Part shown: positions 1 to 12,324 of the stretch, piece by piece
Layout: every line of letters begins with the position of its first letter
How positions within the stretch are numbered: the first letter of the stretch is position 1
Source of the DNA: Chinchilla lanigera
Taxonomy: Eukaryota > Chordata > Mammalia > Rodentia > Chinchillidae
Assembly: GCF_000276665.1 (NCBI RefSeq)
Contig: NW_004955405.1
Coordinates: forward strand, 17,312,368-17,376,367
DNA: 64,000 nt
Direction of reading: 5' to 3'
Made by a program: the position numbers and the translations under genes
The notes under the pieces: generated by a model
Told to the model about the DNA's origin: nothing
Databases searched by the model: none
Seen by the model: the letters and a program-made list of their open reading frames with translations, nothing else

Positions 1-1345
1 GAGTTTATCTTTCTTTATAGCTGAGTAGTACTCCATTTTATAATATCACCACATCTTTTTATTCCAATACGTACTTGATGGGCATTTGGTTTGTTTCCAA
101 GATTTAGCTATTACAAATTGTGCTGCTATAAATATGGGTGCGTATATATCTCTATGGTATATTTTCAATTCTTTTGGGAAGAGGAATAACTGAGTCAAAG
201 GGGACCTCTAATCCTACTTTCTTGAAGAAACTCCACACTGATTTCCACAGTGGTTGTACCAGTCTACACTCCCACCAACAGGAGAGAAGGGCTCCTTTTT
301 CCCCACAGCCCAGCCAGCATTTGTTATTGGCTGATTTTTAATGATAGCCATTCTTTCTGGCGTGAGATGACATCTCAGTGTGGTTTTAATTTGCATTTCT
401 TGAATAACTAATGATGATGAGCTTTTTTAATATATTTATTTGCCATTTGTGTTTCTTCGTCTGAGAAGTGTGTGCTCATCTCAGATGCCCACTTTTGGAT
501 TGGCTCTTTGAAATTAAGGGTCTGCTTTTTTACAATTCTTTGTATGTTCTAGATGTAAATCCTTTATTTGTGGGACAATTGTCTATAATTTTTTCTACTC
601 TGTGGGTTTTCTTTTCACTCTGTTGATCATTTCTTTTATCATGCAAAAGGTTTCTAATAAAGTGAGATCCCATTTGTTGATGCTTTATACTATTTTCCCA
701 TGCAGTCTTGGTTTTGTTCATGAAGTCTCTGCCTATATGTATGTCTTTAAGATTTCTGCCTATTTCCTCCTCCAGTAAATGTAGTGTTTCTATTTCAATA
801 TTTAGATCTTTGATCCATTTTTAATTTAGTTTAATGCATGGTGATAGACATCAGTCTAGTTTTAGCCTTTAGCATGTGGAAAGCCAGTTTTTCCAGCACC
901 ATTTATTAAAGAGACTATTTCTTCCAGTGAACATGTTTGGCCCCTTTGTCAAAGATAAGTGGCTGAGTGTGTTTGTATTTGTGTCTGCATCTTTAAATTT
1001 GTTCCACTGAACCTCAGGTCTTTTTTTTTTTTTTTCCTGCCAATACCATGCTGATTTTATCACAGTCATTCTGTAGAAAAAGTTCAAGTCAGGGATTGTG
1101 ATGCTTCCTGTCCTACCTTTGTTGCCCAGGATTGCCTTTGCTATTTTAGGTCTCTTCTATTTCCAAATGAATTTGAGAAATATTTTCTCTAGATATGTAA
1201 GGTATGGTAATGGCATTTTGATCTGGATTGAATTAAATCTGTATAACTCTTTTGGAAATATGGCCATTTTCACAATGTTGGTTCTTCCTCTCCATGAGCA
1301 AGGAATATCTTTCCATTTTCTGAAATCCACTTCTATCTCAGTATG
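1..1345 (-). mobile_element. L1 LINE fragment (ORF2 3' part), runs off the window start
   Basis: Read on the minus strand this matches the 3' half of L1 ORF2, including the well-known stretch about a missing target-site-type AGTAGTACTCCATT motif near 25-40 and the segment around 1,140-1,330 that in L1 lies downstream of the reverse transcriptase core. Many stops and frameshifts break it, so it is dead. The start of the window cuts it; its 5' truncation point is near 1,345. Family call is confident; subfamily and exact 5' edge are not. Confidence 0.85.
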
Positions 1346-1644
1346 CTAATCATAGCTATTTCACTCTTCATACTTGATATTTCTAATATTATAATCTTTT
1401 ATATGTTTCTTTTTTTCCTCCTGATTGTGGGCATTTGGTCTTTCTACTGGTGTGTGGGGTAATTTTTGATTGAATGCTAAATAATATGTATAGAATGTCT
1501 GACACAATTTGAGGCTCTTGAAGATGTTATGTTCAGTGAGGATTGTACCTTGGCTCTGGCAGAAGTTAAAATATGTGAAGATCATTTATGCCAACCTTAC
1601 ATTATATTTAAGGTTAGGTCTGTCATAGTCGAGACTCTATTTCT
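1346..1644. other. Unassigned AT-rich sequence
   Basis: No gene or confidently named repeat seen. The part around 1,420-1,600 has the feel of an old repeat (a decayed LINE is possible) but I could not name it. Confidence 0.3.
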
Positions 1645-1835
1645 TTCTTTCATTTTTTTGTTTTGTTTTGTTTTGTTTGTTTTTCTTATCTTTTTTGAGA
1701 CAGGGTCTCACTATGCAGTTCAGGCTAAACTTGAGCTCACTTTGTAGCCTAGGCTGGTCTGGAACTTGCAAGATCCTCCTGCCTCAGTCTCCCGAGTGCT
1801 GAGAGTACAGGCATGCGCCAGCATACTTGGCTTTA
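1645..1835 (-). mobile_element. B1 SINE, minus strand, with target-site duplication
   Basis: The plus strand shows a T-rich tail, then TTTTGAGACAGGGTCTCACT, the B1 internal duplication and CCTCCTGCCTCAGTCTCCC, which is B1 (7SL-derived) reversed. The 13-base flank AGACTCTATTTCT occurs at 1,632-1,644 and again at 1,836-1,848, an intact target-site duplication made by L1-type retrotransposition. Confidence 0.92.
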
Positions 1836-2083
1836 AGACTCTATTTCTAACTCCACATCAATTTTTTAATGGAGACTTTCATACATGTTAATTGAAAATT
1901 TGGAGATTTCCTTATGTTCTTTCTCTTTTGATTGGTTCTAGCTACATTTTTTCTTTCTTCCTTCACCCTTGAAACTGCTAAAAGCTCCTAGGTCTTTTGT
2001 CTGTCACTAAAGAAGAGACAAATACCATAGTACTAAATGTAAGATTATCCCTCTAATTTTCTCTGTTATTAAGGTTTCATAAG

Positions 2084-2335
2084 TGCTGGATATACATCAA
2101 TGTGCTTTGTACATATTAAGTCATTTATTTGTTCTCCCCAGCAATCCAGTAAAATAGCCTCTGGTCCTCCCAACACACATATTCTAGCTTTTTATTATAC
2201 CACTTAGCAGATGAGGAAATGCACTTTAAGAAATTAAATAACTATCCATATAAACACAGTTAGGAAGTGGTTAAACTGGGATTCAAGGGACATTTAGTCC
2301 CTGAATCCAGAACCTGCGCCTTAACCTGTTTATAG
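2084..2335 (-). mobile_element. MIR SINE relic, minus strand
   Basis: The order of motifs is that of a reversed MIR: AAGTCATTTATTTGTTCTCC, then CAGATGAGGAAATGCA, then a TTAGGAAGTGG and GGGATTCAAGG segment, then CCTGCGCCTTAACC. It is highly diverged, as expected of this old mammalian family. Confidence 0.75.
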
Positions 2336-4230
2336 TAAATTGCAGGCCACTCAATGAGCATCTGCATGATTAGAGAACATGGAAAATTTTAGGCCCTAAT
2401 CATCCGAACCTGAATTTCAATATTTGTAGGTGATTTACATGCAAATGAAAGTTTGAGAATTGGTGCATATTGCTTCTGTATTCCAGGCTTTCTGCGGAGT
2501 TCATTTGGAGTTAGAAATGTAGAATGCTTTATATTCCAAAGATCTTTTTCATGGTTTTTCAGTCATCACTAGATATAATACCTACTTAATATAAAAAATT
2601 TGGATGAAAATGAGAAAATTTGCTATGTATTTTTCCTCTACAGTACAGTACTTGTCATGCATTATCATTTCAAATAGACCAGCAGAATCAGGGCTAAAGA
2701 TCTCATAAGATATACCATGAAATACACAGTACTGCTGTGTTTCCTAGAGGGTGTCGCTGGGTGCACGTGTGTGCGGAGGGGTCTTTCAGGTGGAACCTAG
2801 ACACGGTGCCACATAGCAGTGATTGTGTACATCATGCCATTTTCAATTTTAAGTCTTCTGATCATCCAGTATCAAGCATAGTAAATACTATTGATTTCTT
2901 TCTATATTTTCCTACCATCGTCATTTTTAAACAAGAAGTAGCTTTCTGATAAGCTTTATCATTTTGTTGAATTTTTATTTTTAATCTGTGTAAATATATA
3001 AAGTCTGATAGATTCAAAATCCCCTTTTAAATACATTTTAAGTAAAACAAATGCTAGTTTAAAATTAAAAAGTCAGGATAATAATAGTGTAGTTGATACA
3101 TCCATATAGCAATAAATAAATAAATAATTAAAATCTGCTGGGCATATCTTAATAGTGAAGATTAACACCACTGATGTACAAAAAAGTTTTAAAATGTTAG
3201 AAACCCAAATGCATAAATCCAGGAGGAAATTTTAAAGAGTTTTAAGCAGGTTTAGTAATCCTTTCAGTTCACGGTAGCATGGATTCCCCTTTACTTACAC
3301 AGAGTTACTTGCTTGGTCTTCTGGAGGGCAAAGGGTCTGGGTCATCCCATGACTTCCCTCCAGTTTTCAGGACAGCTGGCTAGAGGGAGCAACACAAGGC
3401 AGCTGGTTGAAACCCAGACACATATTTCCTTTTGACAGGATCACAGATATTTTTCTTCTCTGGGAAGATCTCTAAGACAGCAGCTAGTGACTGCTCAGCT
3501 TCTCTTCTACCACATCCCTGACCTTGTCCCTTTTGGAGAAGGAACAAGAAATTCCAGGATGAGACAAAGTTATAGGATACATTACATACATGATAATTAG
3601 AATAGAATAGGTGTTACACAAGTATTAATGAGAAACTATTAGTATTGGTGTTTTTAAAAACCTTTATTTTCTCTCTATAAAAGTAGGAAATAGAATGTGG
3701 AGAAATTTGGATTTTAAGATAACATCTTTCTTTTTAAATTCAAAGCACATTAAAATAACAAGGAACTCCTTCTTAGACCTATGAAGATCCATAAATCTCT
3801 ATACTTTTTAATGCTGAGTAAAAGAAAAGATTGCCTCTAAGTGCCTCAAATCCCAGCAGTGTTTTTAATGAACCAAGTTGGCTTTTAATCAATACTTAAA
3901 TTGTGAAGTTTTTATTTTTTTATAGTGTTGCTCTCAGATTTCTGTGCTTGCAGAGAGATAATGGCAAATGTCATTCTTGAAAAAAAGGAAGTGACTTTGG
4001 TGCCACAAATCAATAGGAAGTATTGTTCAGCTAAGTGTGACAGAGAAAAGTGAAAACAAATGCCACTTCCAGGGCTCATAAGCCAGGGCCATTATGATGG
4101 GTTCTCTGTGGACAGAGGCTGGTGAGAGTAGTCTCTGAGCCTAGCGCTTTAGCATGTTTGTGGAAATCTTTTCAGGTTAGGATGAGTTGAGCGTAATGAA
4201 TTCTAGAACATTAAACCTGTCTTTAGTTGT
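2336..4230. other. Unassigned sequence, no gene seen
   Basis: About 1.9 kb of AT-rich DNA with short ORFs only. A more GC-rich, possibly single-copy patch lies at about 3,260-3,560. Nothing here could be tied to a gene or named repeat. Confidence 0.4.
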
Positions 4231-4257
4231 TAATCTCTTTGATTATAGACCATTTTA

Positions 4258-4440
4258 TTGTGTACAAACAGCTTTAACCTCCCATTATGTTCTTTAAATC
4301 CTACAATGGTCCAGACAAGAAGACAAAGTAGGATTTTTAAAAATGCTTATCTTACAGATAGAAAATTGGAGACCCAAAAATATTCACCAGTTGGTCCAAG
4401 GTTATACAGGCTAATAAATGACCGAGCAAGATGGCTGTAT
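4258..4440 (-). mobile_element. Probable MIR SINE relic, minus strand
   Basis: Contains the reversed MIR order: a TTTAAATCCTACAATGGTCC segment, CTTACAGATAGAAAATTGGAG, then GTTGGTCCAAGGTTATACAG. The short ORF across it is incidental. Confidence 0.55.
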
Positions 4441-4594
4441 AATTCATGCATAGTATAAAGATAGAATATCTGTCCTTCTTTCCTGGTCAATGTTTCTCAG
4501 TAGCTATCTTTGAAGAGGTGGTCTGAGAAAGGTTATAATTAGTTTAAAATACAAAACTAAGTACATGCATACCAATTATTCAAGTCTTACTTAT

Positions 4595-4690
4595 CCAATA
4601 TTAATTTATGTAACTAGTATTTATTGTGTCCTGACTGCATGTTAATCATAGTTCTGATGCTGAGAATAGGGAATAAACCAAGACAATAGC
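4595..4690 (-). mobile_element. L2-type LINE 3' end fragment, minus strand
   Basis: The run AGTATTTATTGTGTCCTGAC followed by GTTCTGATGCTGAGAATAGG is the reversed L2 3' end pattern (body of STAMOUS type tail reading ATTTATTGAGC..TACTATG..GGCACTG). Short and diverged. Confidence 0.45.
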
Positions 4691-4699
4691 AAGCCCTGA

Positions 4700-5947
4700 G
4701 CTTGAGACATTTCCAGTGTATCAAACTATGGTTAAGTATTGCCATTGACATCCAGATTGGTTTGGCATTATGCATTCAAATTTAATATGAATGAATTTGA
4801 TACAGCATCCTCCTTTTAAAAATTTATCGTAAAGCCTATCATGCAAACACACAAAGCAGTACATATTAGATGTTTTGTTCTGAATTTTATACTTATAAAA
4901 ACAGGAAATAACATTTATGCTCATCAGTATAAGACTAAATATGTCACAATATGTTCACCAAAGGGAATCTTATCAAACTGTCATAAATACATTGACTGAT
5001 AGTTATAAACATTAAAGCAGCCTATGCCTTATAACACGTTAAAGAATATCTCTTTTATTAAACTTATATAACATATTAGTGTGTAAGAATGGAGATTTAT
5101 ATAAAAAAATAAGTGAAATATTGGCTATTATATCTGAATAATTAGGTTTCTGCTACTTTTTGCTTTTTATTGATTCTTTTTTAATAAATGTGTTGTATTT
5201 TAGGAGTAAAATGCTATTTATTTAAAATTCATTAAAAATCAAGTATTTAAAAAATCCATGCTTGTAATGAAGTATATTAGTATGAAATTTTGGAATATGC
5301 CTTTATGATTTAAATATACAGGACCTACAGTTTGTATGGCTTTAATTTTTCAGACTCTTTTGTTACTTAAACTGCTCCATTTGGAGTCTCTTCAGAGTAT
5401 AGTGCATATTTTATATGTTGGAAACTGATGTTGGTATCATTTTTCTCTTTGAATTAGTTATCCCATGGATCATGTTATATGGTCTCCTGGCAGTAAGTTT
5501 ATGATAAACAACATTTTCTAAGGGAATCAAAAGGTAAGTTTTTCCTTGAGTCATCATCAGAATCATGCTAAACTTCTGTGGGGTCTTTTTAATATTGAGT
5601 TTAAGTGGTTTAGATTTATTTGTAGGTAAATTTTTCCATAGACATGAAATTATTCTTCCTAAACACCACCTAAGGATACAATTTCTTCAACCTACTGAGG
5701 CCAGCTCTTAGACAACAAATGTACCACTTTTCCTTTGTCTGAGATAATATAAGAAAGAAGAAAATTCATTTATGCAATGCCTTTTGAACTCATCATTCGT
5801 ATTTCTTGAAGTTTTTGTTCTCTCCTTTGGGAATATTTGAATTTCAGAAAGGAATCTTAAACTTTCCTTCAGTAGAAATTTCTGCAAATCCTTGCAGAGA
5901 GACATTTTACCAAATACTTGACAGTATGCTCGAAAACTATCACTGTA
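4700..5947. other. Unassigned AT-rich sequence
   Basis: No gene, RNA gene or recognisable repeat. Very AT-rich with short A and T runs. Confidence 0.4.
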
Positions 5948-6134
5948 AAATGAAAGAAAGGAGAGTGAGAGGGACAGAGGCAGAGAGAGAGAAAGAAGGA
6001 GAGAGAAAAGAAGGAAGGAAGGAAGGAAGGAAGGAAGGAAGGAAGGAAGGAAGGGAAGGAGGTTGGGAGGGAGGGAGGAAGGAAAGATGAATGAGAGGGA
6101 GGAAGGAAGGAAGGAAGGGAAGAGGGAGAAAAGT
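5948..6134 (+). repeat. Polypurine tract with (GGAA)n microsatellite
   Basis: Almost unbroken purines on the plus strand: GA-rich lead-in, a clean (GGAA)n core at about 6,010-6,060, a G-rich middle and a second (GGAA)n block at about 6,100-6,120. The ORFs on both strands over it are low-complexity artefacts. Such tracts can form triplex (H-) DNA. Confidence 0.95.
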
Positions 6135-6747
6135 AAGTCTGAGAAATTGTCAAAACTAACAGCATACTAAGGAGTCATGGCAGTTAGCTGTAATATGATA
6201 TCATGGGTGAAATCTGGGGAGAGAAGAACATTAGGGAATAAGGAAATGTGAGTTAATCATGGGCATGAGCTTATAATAATATATTATATTTGTGATTGGT
6301 TCATTGTGAAATGTTCCATATTAATAGAAAACATTGATAGTAAGGGATCTGAGTACAGTATGTGGAATTGTGCTCTCTGTAATTTTTCAGTAACTTGAAG
6401 TTATGCTAACATGAAAATTTGTCTAAAATTATAATAGGAAGAATATATCTCATTTGGATGTAAAAAGGTTACACAGAGCAAAATCATTCCTTGGGAGGTA
6501 AGGTATGTATTATTGCTGAATCTCTATACAAATAAACCAGCCCCACAGGTTCTCCTTTCCTATCCTATAAACTAGTCTACATTCCATCACTTTCTCTTAT
6601 AGATCAAAGAAAGACTGAAAAAAGAACATCTGGTTCTATTTCCAGAGCCAGCAGAAATTATGCACTGAAATTTAAAAAATATCTGAAACTGAGTATTTGT
6701 AAGGCAATAGCAATTGGGATCTGAGGTTTTTTAAAATAGAAATTCAT
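6135..6747. other. Unassigned sequence
   Basis: No gene or named repeat seen between the purine tract and the ID element. Confidence 0.4.
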
Positions 6748-6862
6748 GGGGGCTGGGGATTGAGCTCAGCGGCACAGCACCTGCCTGGTAAGTGCAAGGT
6801 TGTGAGTTCGATTCCCAGTACCAGAAACAAAACAAAACAAAAACACAAACAAACAAAAAAAT
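6748..6862 (+). mobile_element. ID SINE (young type), plus strand, 15-bp target-site duplication
   Basis: tRNA-Ala-derived ID element: GGGGCTGGGGATTGAGCTCAG head carrying the pol III A box, GAGTTCGATTCCC B box, then an A-rich tail with CAAA units. The target-site duplication AAAATAGAAATTCAT is exact at 6,733-6,747 and 6,863-6,877, and the insertion site reads TTTTAAAA, the preferred L1 endonuclease cut. It is a retrotransposed copy, not a tRNA gene. Confidence 0.95.
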
Positions 6863-6877
6863 AAAATAGAAATTCAT

Positions 6878-8050
6878 AATAAAATCTAAGAAAAAAAAGG
6901 GGAGGAAAATTTAGAGTTTTTGTAAGTGAGGCGCAGAGACAGCGTAGGAAGCACATCTAAAGGATATCACAAGATATGCAGCCACCTTAAGCAAAGGTCT
7001 AGCTTACAGTGTCACATATTCTACTCGTGTCCTCTTGCTGAGCCTGTGTCCTGTGGATAAATTATGTGAATTCTTGAGTAAATAACTCCAAAAATCTTCA
7101 CTCAAACCCAGAGGTTGCTCAGTTCCGAAAAGGTTAGAAGTAACTGTGCCTTTTGTAGTGGATACTTTGCCCGTCAAATGTGCTTTAAGGATAAACCTCA
7201 GTTGTCTGTTTGGATTGATGGACAGTGAGGTGGTTCTAGTAAAAATGGTGGAAGTGGGAACATTCCACCTGAGATCCTTTTTCTCCAGTGATAATTAGGA
7301 GTACTTTATGGGCCACAGAAGAAAAGGGATTCTTGGGCTATTTATACCTTCTTTCAGAGGAAAAATAATAAAAAATAATTAAGTGCATTTAAGTAATATC
7401 TTCTTGCTCTTTATTAATATTGCAAGCGAGTCATTACTTAGCTAAATAACATCATGTATCCATCATGCTGGTAGTAAAAGTGAGACAACTATTAAGAAAA
7501 CAGCATCTATTCAACCTCCATTCTGCATACCCAAGGGCAAGTAATCTTGGGCGTGTGGGCAGCAGCCATCAGAACCGCAGGGGGCCCAGTCAGTGTCCTT
7601 GCCCAGCAGTCAGCCAGTGGATCTTAGCTCAGAGCTGGCAGGGGGAGAAAAAGATATTGACATTAAACTTTTATATAATTTGCTGAACCTCTGCTTTCTT
7701 TTACTTAGAGACCTAAGGGTCCCTTTTGCCTTTGATTCCTTTAGGTTGAAAAGAAATGGGATACATAATGGAGCCTTATTATAAGAACAGACAGGAGAAA
7801 AGAGTGGTTCCCCGGGGAAAACCAGCGATTACTTCCCAGCCAGGCCTTCTGAAGGTTGGAGAGTCACACACAAGATGGGTGTTTGTTCAGAGGAACTCGC
7901 ATTATTCCTCAGAGTTAGGCATTTATTTTTTTTTGTATGGTGCTCTAGCATTCCCTGGTTTTGGTGACTTTTGTTCTCTCTTACCGTCAAAGGTTCTTGC
8001 AACAATAAATTCTTGTTTACTACGCAGAACTAGCTCATAATATTTTTCAT
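6878..8050. other. Unassigned sequence, some possibly LTR-derived
   Basis: No gene with support. The part at about 7,560-8,040 is more GC-rich and ends with an AATAAA-containing stretch (about 8,003), so an old LTR is possible, but edges and family are not visible. The overlapping short ORFs carry no recognisable domain. Confidence 0.3.
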
Positions 8051-8054
8051 AGCC

Positions 8055-8404
8055 TTTTCTTTTCCAAGGCTTGCACTACGGTGATAAGAATCACTCTGCC
8101 TGACTCAGTTAAATTACGGAGGAAAATAGGTTGTTCAATTCGGTTTCATTGCTTCTGAGCCTCAGGGGAAGCAGAGAGTCATGGGAATGCGGTGGAGAAA
8201 TGGCTCACCTCATGTTGTACAGGAAGCAAAGTAGTGGGGGGGGGAGCATCCGGGTGCACAATGTACCCTTTTGTAGTGTGCTCCCAATCATTTATCATTC
8301 TGAGCCCACCCCTTGAAATCTACACAGGTCCCAGTCGCAAAATCAGCTGGGGACCAAGTCTTTGAGGAACGAGTCTTTGGGGAACATTCCAGATCTGAAC
8401 TACA
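8055..8404 (-). mobile_element. MaLR-type LTR (ERVL-MaLR), minus strand
   Basis: The plus-strand right end reads CATTCCAGATCTGAACTACA, the reverse complement of the TG start plus conserved 5' segment seen in MST/THE1-like LTRs. The body holds the usual GAGCCCACCCCTTGAAATCT-like segment. No internal coding part was seen next to it, so it looks like a solo LTR. A run of ten G lies at about 8,237-8,246. Confidence 0.6.
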
Positions 8405-9627
8405 GAGAGTTTGATTGACTTGGAACTTCACAGTCCAGTTCAAGGAATGCCTGCTGGAAAGATCTTGTAGCCACAGTGAGCGTCCTATACCTTGATAAAG
8501 TCAATGGGCACAGCCAAGAAGCTGAAGGAAAATGGGACAGTGAGGATGATTCATGCAAAGAACTGCTACCTAATAACTTCAGGTTGAGTCACACCCCACA
8601 GGAAGTACTTAGAGATACCCTGTTGGTCAGAAAATAAAAGAAGCTTACAGATACAGTCACTTTTACTGAAGGAGGAAATCAAAGAGGCCCATACTTCTGG
8701 ACATCACTTATCCAGGCCATTGCCCTCACAGGAGGCTGCAGTGGACGTGACACTTTCTTCAAGATTTCCTGTGTACGGGGCCATCTTTTGTGTTATCTTC
8801 CCCTCCTGTTCCTAAGCATTCTTTTCCAGACTAGAAACAAGTCCATAGTTCAATCACAAAATGATCTGAAAATTTGTCAAGAATGAGGAACTAAGTATAA
8901 CTAAAGGAAAATTTTTGAGAGATATACAGGGAAAACGGGAAGCCACGTACTTTGGGCAATAGCAGCGGCAGAATGACCTTAAGGGCACATTGAGACTTGG
9001 AGTCGGTATTTCTGGGAGGCGGCACCTGTGAGAATCATGGAGCACTTTGCTACTTTCTCTTTAACCTGAAATTTGTTTATGATTCAATTATACATTCTCA
9101 TTGCTATTCTTCTTTGTCAGCGTCAGTTCATTGTTGGTCTTTAAACACAAACCCACTCTCCAGTGAGCTTTTCAGGCTTCTAAAATAGCACTGTGCTTGC
9201 TTTCATTATTTAATTTCAGTAATTATTAAGGCACCATTCTTATGATGCCAAAGTTATATTTTATGGTATATAAGTTTGAATGCTTCCGGTCGCATGTGTG
9301 ACTAATACTACTTGGTATGCACAATTGTTTTCTTTTTATTTTTAATGAAAAATACAAAAATATTTAAAATTTCTGCCTTATTATAATACAGTTATATCTA
9401 TTGTGATTGTTTTAAACTATGTAATACAAATCTGTCCGCTGAAGGAGTTCTCAGTTATACTGATTCCATCATAATTTACATTAAGAAAACAAAAATCAAC
9501 TCTGAAATTTGAAACAACAGCATAAAACAAGGGCCAAAATTGTTATTCTCTGCTGATTTCATCTAAGATGTGCTCTGTAAGAAAATAAAGCATAAAATAT
9601 AATTACAAATGTGATGCCACAAATTTT
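8405..9627. other. Unassigned sequence
   Basis: No gene or recognisable repeat. Mixed composition to about 9,050, then AT-rich. Confidence 0.4.
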
Positions 9628-9725
9628 TTTTGTTCTGTTTTGTTTTTCTTCTGGTAACAGGAATTGAACTCATGACTTTGTACTTGCCAGGCAGGTACTT
9701 TGCCGCTGAGCTAAATCCCCAGCCC
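9628..9725 (-). mobile_element. ID SINE, minus strand
   Basis: Reversed ID: T-rich tail, GGAATTGAACTCATGAC (B box region), GCCGCTGAGCTAAATCCCC, AGCCC. Flanks ATGCCACAAATTTT (9,614-9,627) and ATGCCATAAAATTTT (9,726-9,740) are the target-site duplication, with small changes, so this copy is somewhat older than its neighbours. Confidence 0.93.
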
Positions 9726-9740
9726 ATGCCATAAAATTTT

Positions 9741-10539
9741 ATAGATTATATAAATAGGTACTTAAGGGATTTTGTAATAGTTTTTTTCAACATCTAAATT
9801 CAAAAGCTCAAAATGTGTTTTATATATTTTATTTACAAGATACTCTGAATTGTGTAAATGGTGATATATTTTTACTTTTTACTATAATGATAAATTTTTA
9901 CTTTTCACCTTGATTTACCTGTGGAGACATGAATTTCTTTTTATTGCTGCTCTAAGATAGATTCTGTTTCACTGAAGTGCAAAGATAATAAAGACTCCAG
10001 GTATTATAGTACTTACTAACCTATTTCTGTAAATGTGGAACTGGCAATTATTCAAATTCCAGTTTGAAGTGAAATGTACTATATATATAGTACATTTTTA
10101 AAACTTCAAGTATGCATAAAATTGTAAAGGGCAAGCTATATCCTACATGCATTTGTTCAGACAGTGTTTCACTGATAATAGATAATAATTGGACTTGTTA
10201 TTTTAATGATGAATGTTTATAATAGTATCAGTGATGTGGCTTTGAATATACAAGGAGTATTTGAAAAGTCTTAATGGAAGTGTTCTGTGTTTTCACTAGA
10301 CAGAATATTTAAAGATGGTCAATTTAAATGGATGAACTACTTGAATACTACACAGTACTTTCTAAAAGGCAGTTTCAACTAGCTCTTTATTATCACTGAC
10401 AGCTAATCTTTATATCCTCAAGTACTTGGCTAAGGGACAGAAATCATTCTAGGGTCAACCTCACAAGGGTTCTGGTTCTAAAAGAGAAAACTATCAATTT
10501 GCACTTGGTGATCCATTCTTGCCCTTCCTTCTGTTTCCA
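9741..10539. other. Unassigned AT-rich sequence
   Basis: No gene or named repeat. A short self-complementary block around 10,080-10,098 (ACTATATATATAGTACAT) is the only visible structure. Confidence 0.4.
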
Positions 10540-10850
10540 GGATCACCAACCTGATTCATGACCTCATGCTTTTTCTACTGGTGTTTTAATAGCCTCCAAG
10601 CCAAACTACCCAAGTTACCTTCCAGCTTCTGAATTAATGCCCTTCCAAACAAGTTTCCTAATACTGTCATTTTCTATTTTATTTTATTTTTTTTGGTTTT
10701 TGGTTTTTCTCCGGTACCAGGAACCGAACTCACGACCTTGCGCTTGCCAAGCAGGCGCTTTGCCGCTGAGCTAAATCCCCAGCCCCTACTGTCATTTTCT
10801 TACACTCTCACATTAAGTGACTACTTCAGGAACTTTGCCACGTCCTGCTA
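10540..10850 (+). mobile_element. Possible L2 LINE relic interrupted by an ID element
   Basis: Pyrimidine-rich text such as AATAGCCTCCAAGCCAAACT resembles the plus-strand L2 3' region. It is split by the ID at 10,676-10,786. Weak call. Confidence 0.3.
10676..10786 (-). mobile_element. ID SINE (young type), minus strand, 14-bp target-site duplication
   Basis: Reversed ID with T-rich tail, CTCCGGTACCAGGAACCGAA, TCACGACCTTGCGCTTGCC and GCCGCTGAGCTAAATCCCC. TACTGTCATTTTCT is repeated exactly at 10,662-10,675 and 10,787-10,800. Nearly identical to the copy at 12,132-12,237. Confidence 0.96.
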
Positions 10851-11305
10851 CTATAAAGATAAATAAAACACCCTTTGAGATATTTATGGACTCCTAGGGG
10901 AAAGTTATGCAGTATTTGCTATGTAGAATTTACTGAAAATTAAATGCATAACTTTATGTCTTTATTGTATATGCTTATATATGTAACACAAATATACATT
11001 ACGCAGTCATAGAGCTATAATGAGTAGATAGAAACTTCAGTCCATTGACTCTGGTGTGTAAGAAAATAACATCATATATTTTTATAAAAGCTTAATTTTT
11101 AAGCTGAGCCTTCATTTTATTTACATGACAGAAATACACTCATTTTAATCCTGCTCCCATTCATTCAAGGTATGGCTGAATTCTGGCAACTTGCAGATGA
11201 GGCCATACATGTATGAACTTGCAGGCTGCCTTAAGAGTGCAGGCATTCATTCTGCAGGCTGTCCTACTGTCTGTTCAACACAAGTCTTGGGTAAAAAGAA
11301 AAAGC
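10851..11305. other. Unassigned sequence
   Basis: No gene or named repeat seen. Confidence 0.4.
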
Positions 11306-11309
11306 AAAA

Positions 11310-11545
11310 CCAAAATTCATGTTTTGTTCCCCTCTGCCTGGCCCTATCAGCTCTAGTCCGACAACCCTTATATTTTTCCTTCATTTTTCCTAATTCTGGA
11401 ACATCCTTCTTGTATCCAGCTTATCTCTCTTGCATATTATATTTACCCTTATATTCTCTCCATTTCTCTAAAATGGCTACTAAGCTTTTACAAATCAAAG
11501 TCTAGTGGTATCTTTTGTACTATGCTTTCTGCTGTCCCAGGAGTG
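11310..11545 (+). mobile_element. Possible L2 LINE relic, plus strand
   Basis: CCCTCTGCCTGGCCC, a GGAACATCCTTCTTGTATCC segment and CTGCTGTCCCAGGAG follow in the order of the L2 3' region (CTGCCTGGAAYGCTCTTCC, then a CTTCCCTGACC-like segment). The 104-residue ORF over it has no known domain. Weak call. Confidence 0.35.
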
Positions 11546-12122
11546 CTGAATGGCCCTGTGGTGTGAGTGGAACAGAGGAAGCAGTGTGTGCGGGAAGGGC
11601 AGGGCTAAGCAGAAGGCAACAAGGGAGTTTCCATGGGAGAACCTTGTTCATGTTTCCAAAATGTTATTTATCCCTTATATGTATATGATAGACTTCTGGA
11701 ACATGCATATCTTGAACATATATAACACATAATATAGCATACTATTCATATATTGTGGATAAACACCACATACTGACCTCTGTGCTACTATAGCAGAAGT
11801 TGTAACATTAGTGTGTCACTTCTTACTCTTGGATGCCCCTGGGTGTAAGTGGCAATCACAGCAATGTAGAGGCATATACAGTAAAGCCACATATTAGCAG
11901 TAGTGTATGTGCTCATGGAGTTACATTAAACACATGTTGTCCTGGATGAATGTTGTAGATGCTGTTAAAGCAGCTTTTGCAGAAATCTATAATCATATGT
12001 GCAAAGTTAGTATTTCATTTTTGAAACAGTATTGACCATGGAATATTATCAAATAATTGGCAGTTAACCATGAATGGAACTCCTTCAATTTTGATGCTCG
12101 ACATCACTGTCTAATTAGCCAT
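11546..12122. other. Unassigned sequence
   Basis: No gene or named repeat seen. Confidence 0.4.
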
Positions 12123-12131
12123 TATATAATT

Positions 12132-12237
12132 TTTTTTTTTTTTTTTGGTTTTGGTTTTTCTCCGGTACCGGGAACCGAACTCACGACCTTGCGCTTGCCA
12201 GGCAGGTGCTTTGCCGCTGAGCTAAATCCCCAGCCCC
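12132..12237 (-). mobile_element. ID SINE (young type), minus strand
   Basis: Poly(T) then GGTTTTTCTCCGGTACCGGG, TCACGACCTTGCGCTTGCC and GCCGCTGAGCTAAATCCCC, ending CAGCCCC. TATATAATT flanks both sides (12,123-12,131 and 12,238-12,246). The ORF crossing it is incidental. Confidence 0.95.
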
Positions 12238-12324
12238 TATATAATTCTTTTAATTTACTCAGTGACTACTTTGTTTTAGCTGCAAGTAAAATGATTTTAT
12301 ATGAATATTTTTATTATTATTAGT

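Noticed and set aside
5806..6165. Overlapping ORFs rich in Lys/Glu/Gly or Ser/Pro/Leu
   Set aside because: Low-complexity translation of the (GGAA)n purine tract on both strands.
6748..6862. tRNA-like gene with A and B boxes
   Set aside because: It is an ID SINE: flanked by a target-site duplication, with an A-rich tail and no tRNA fold at the 3' end. The same holds for the other ID copies.
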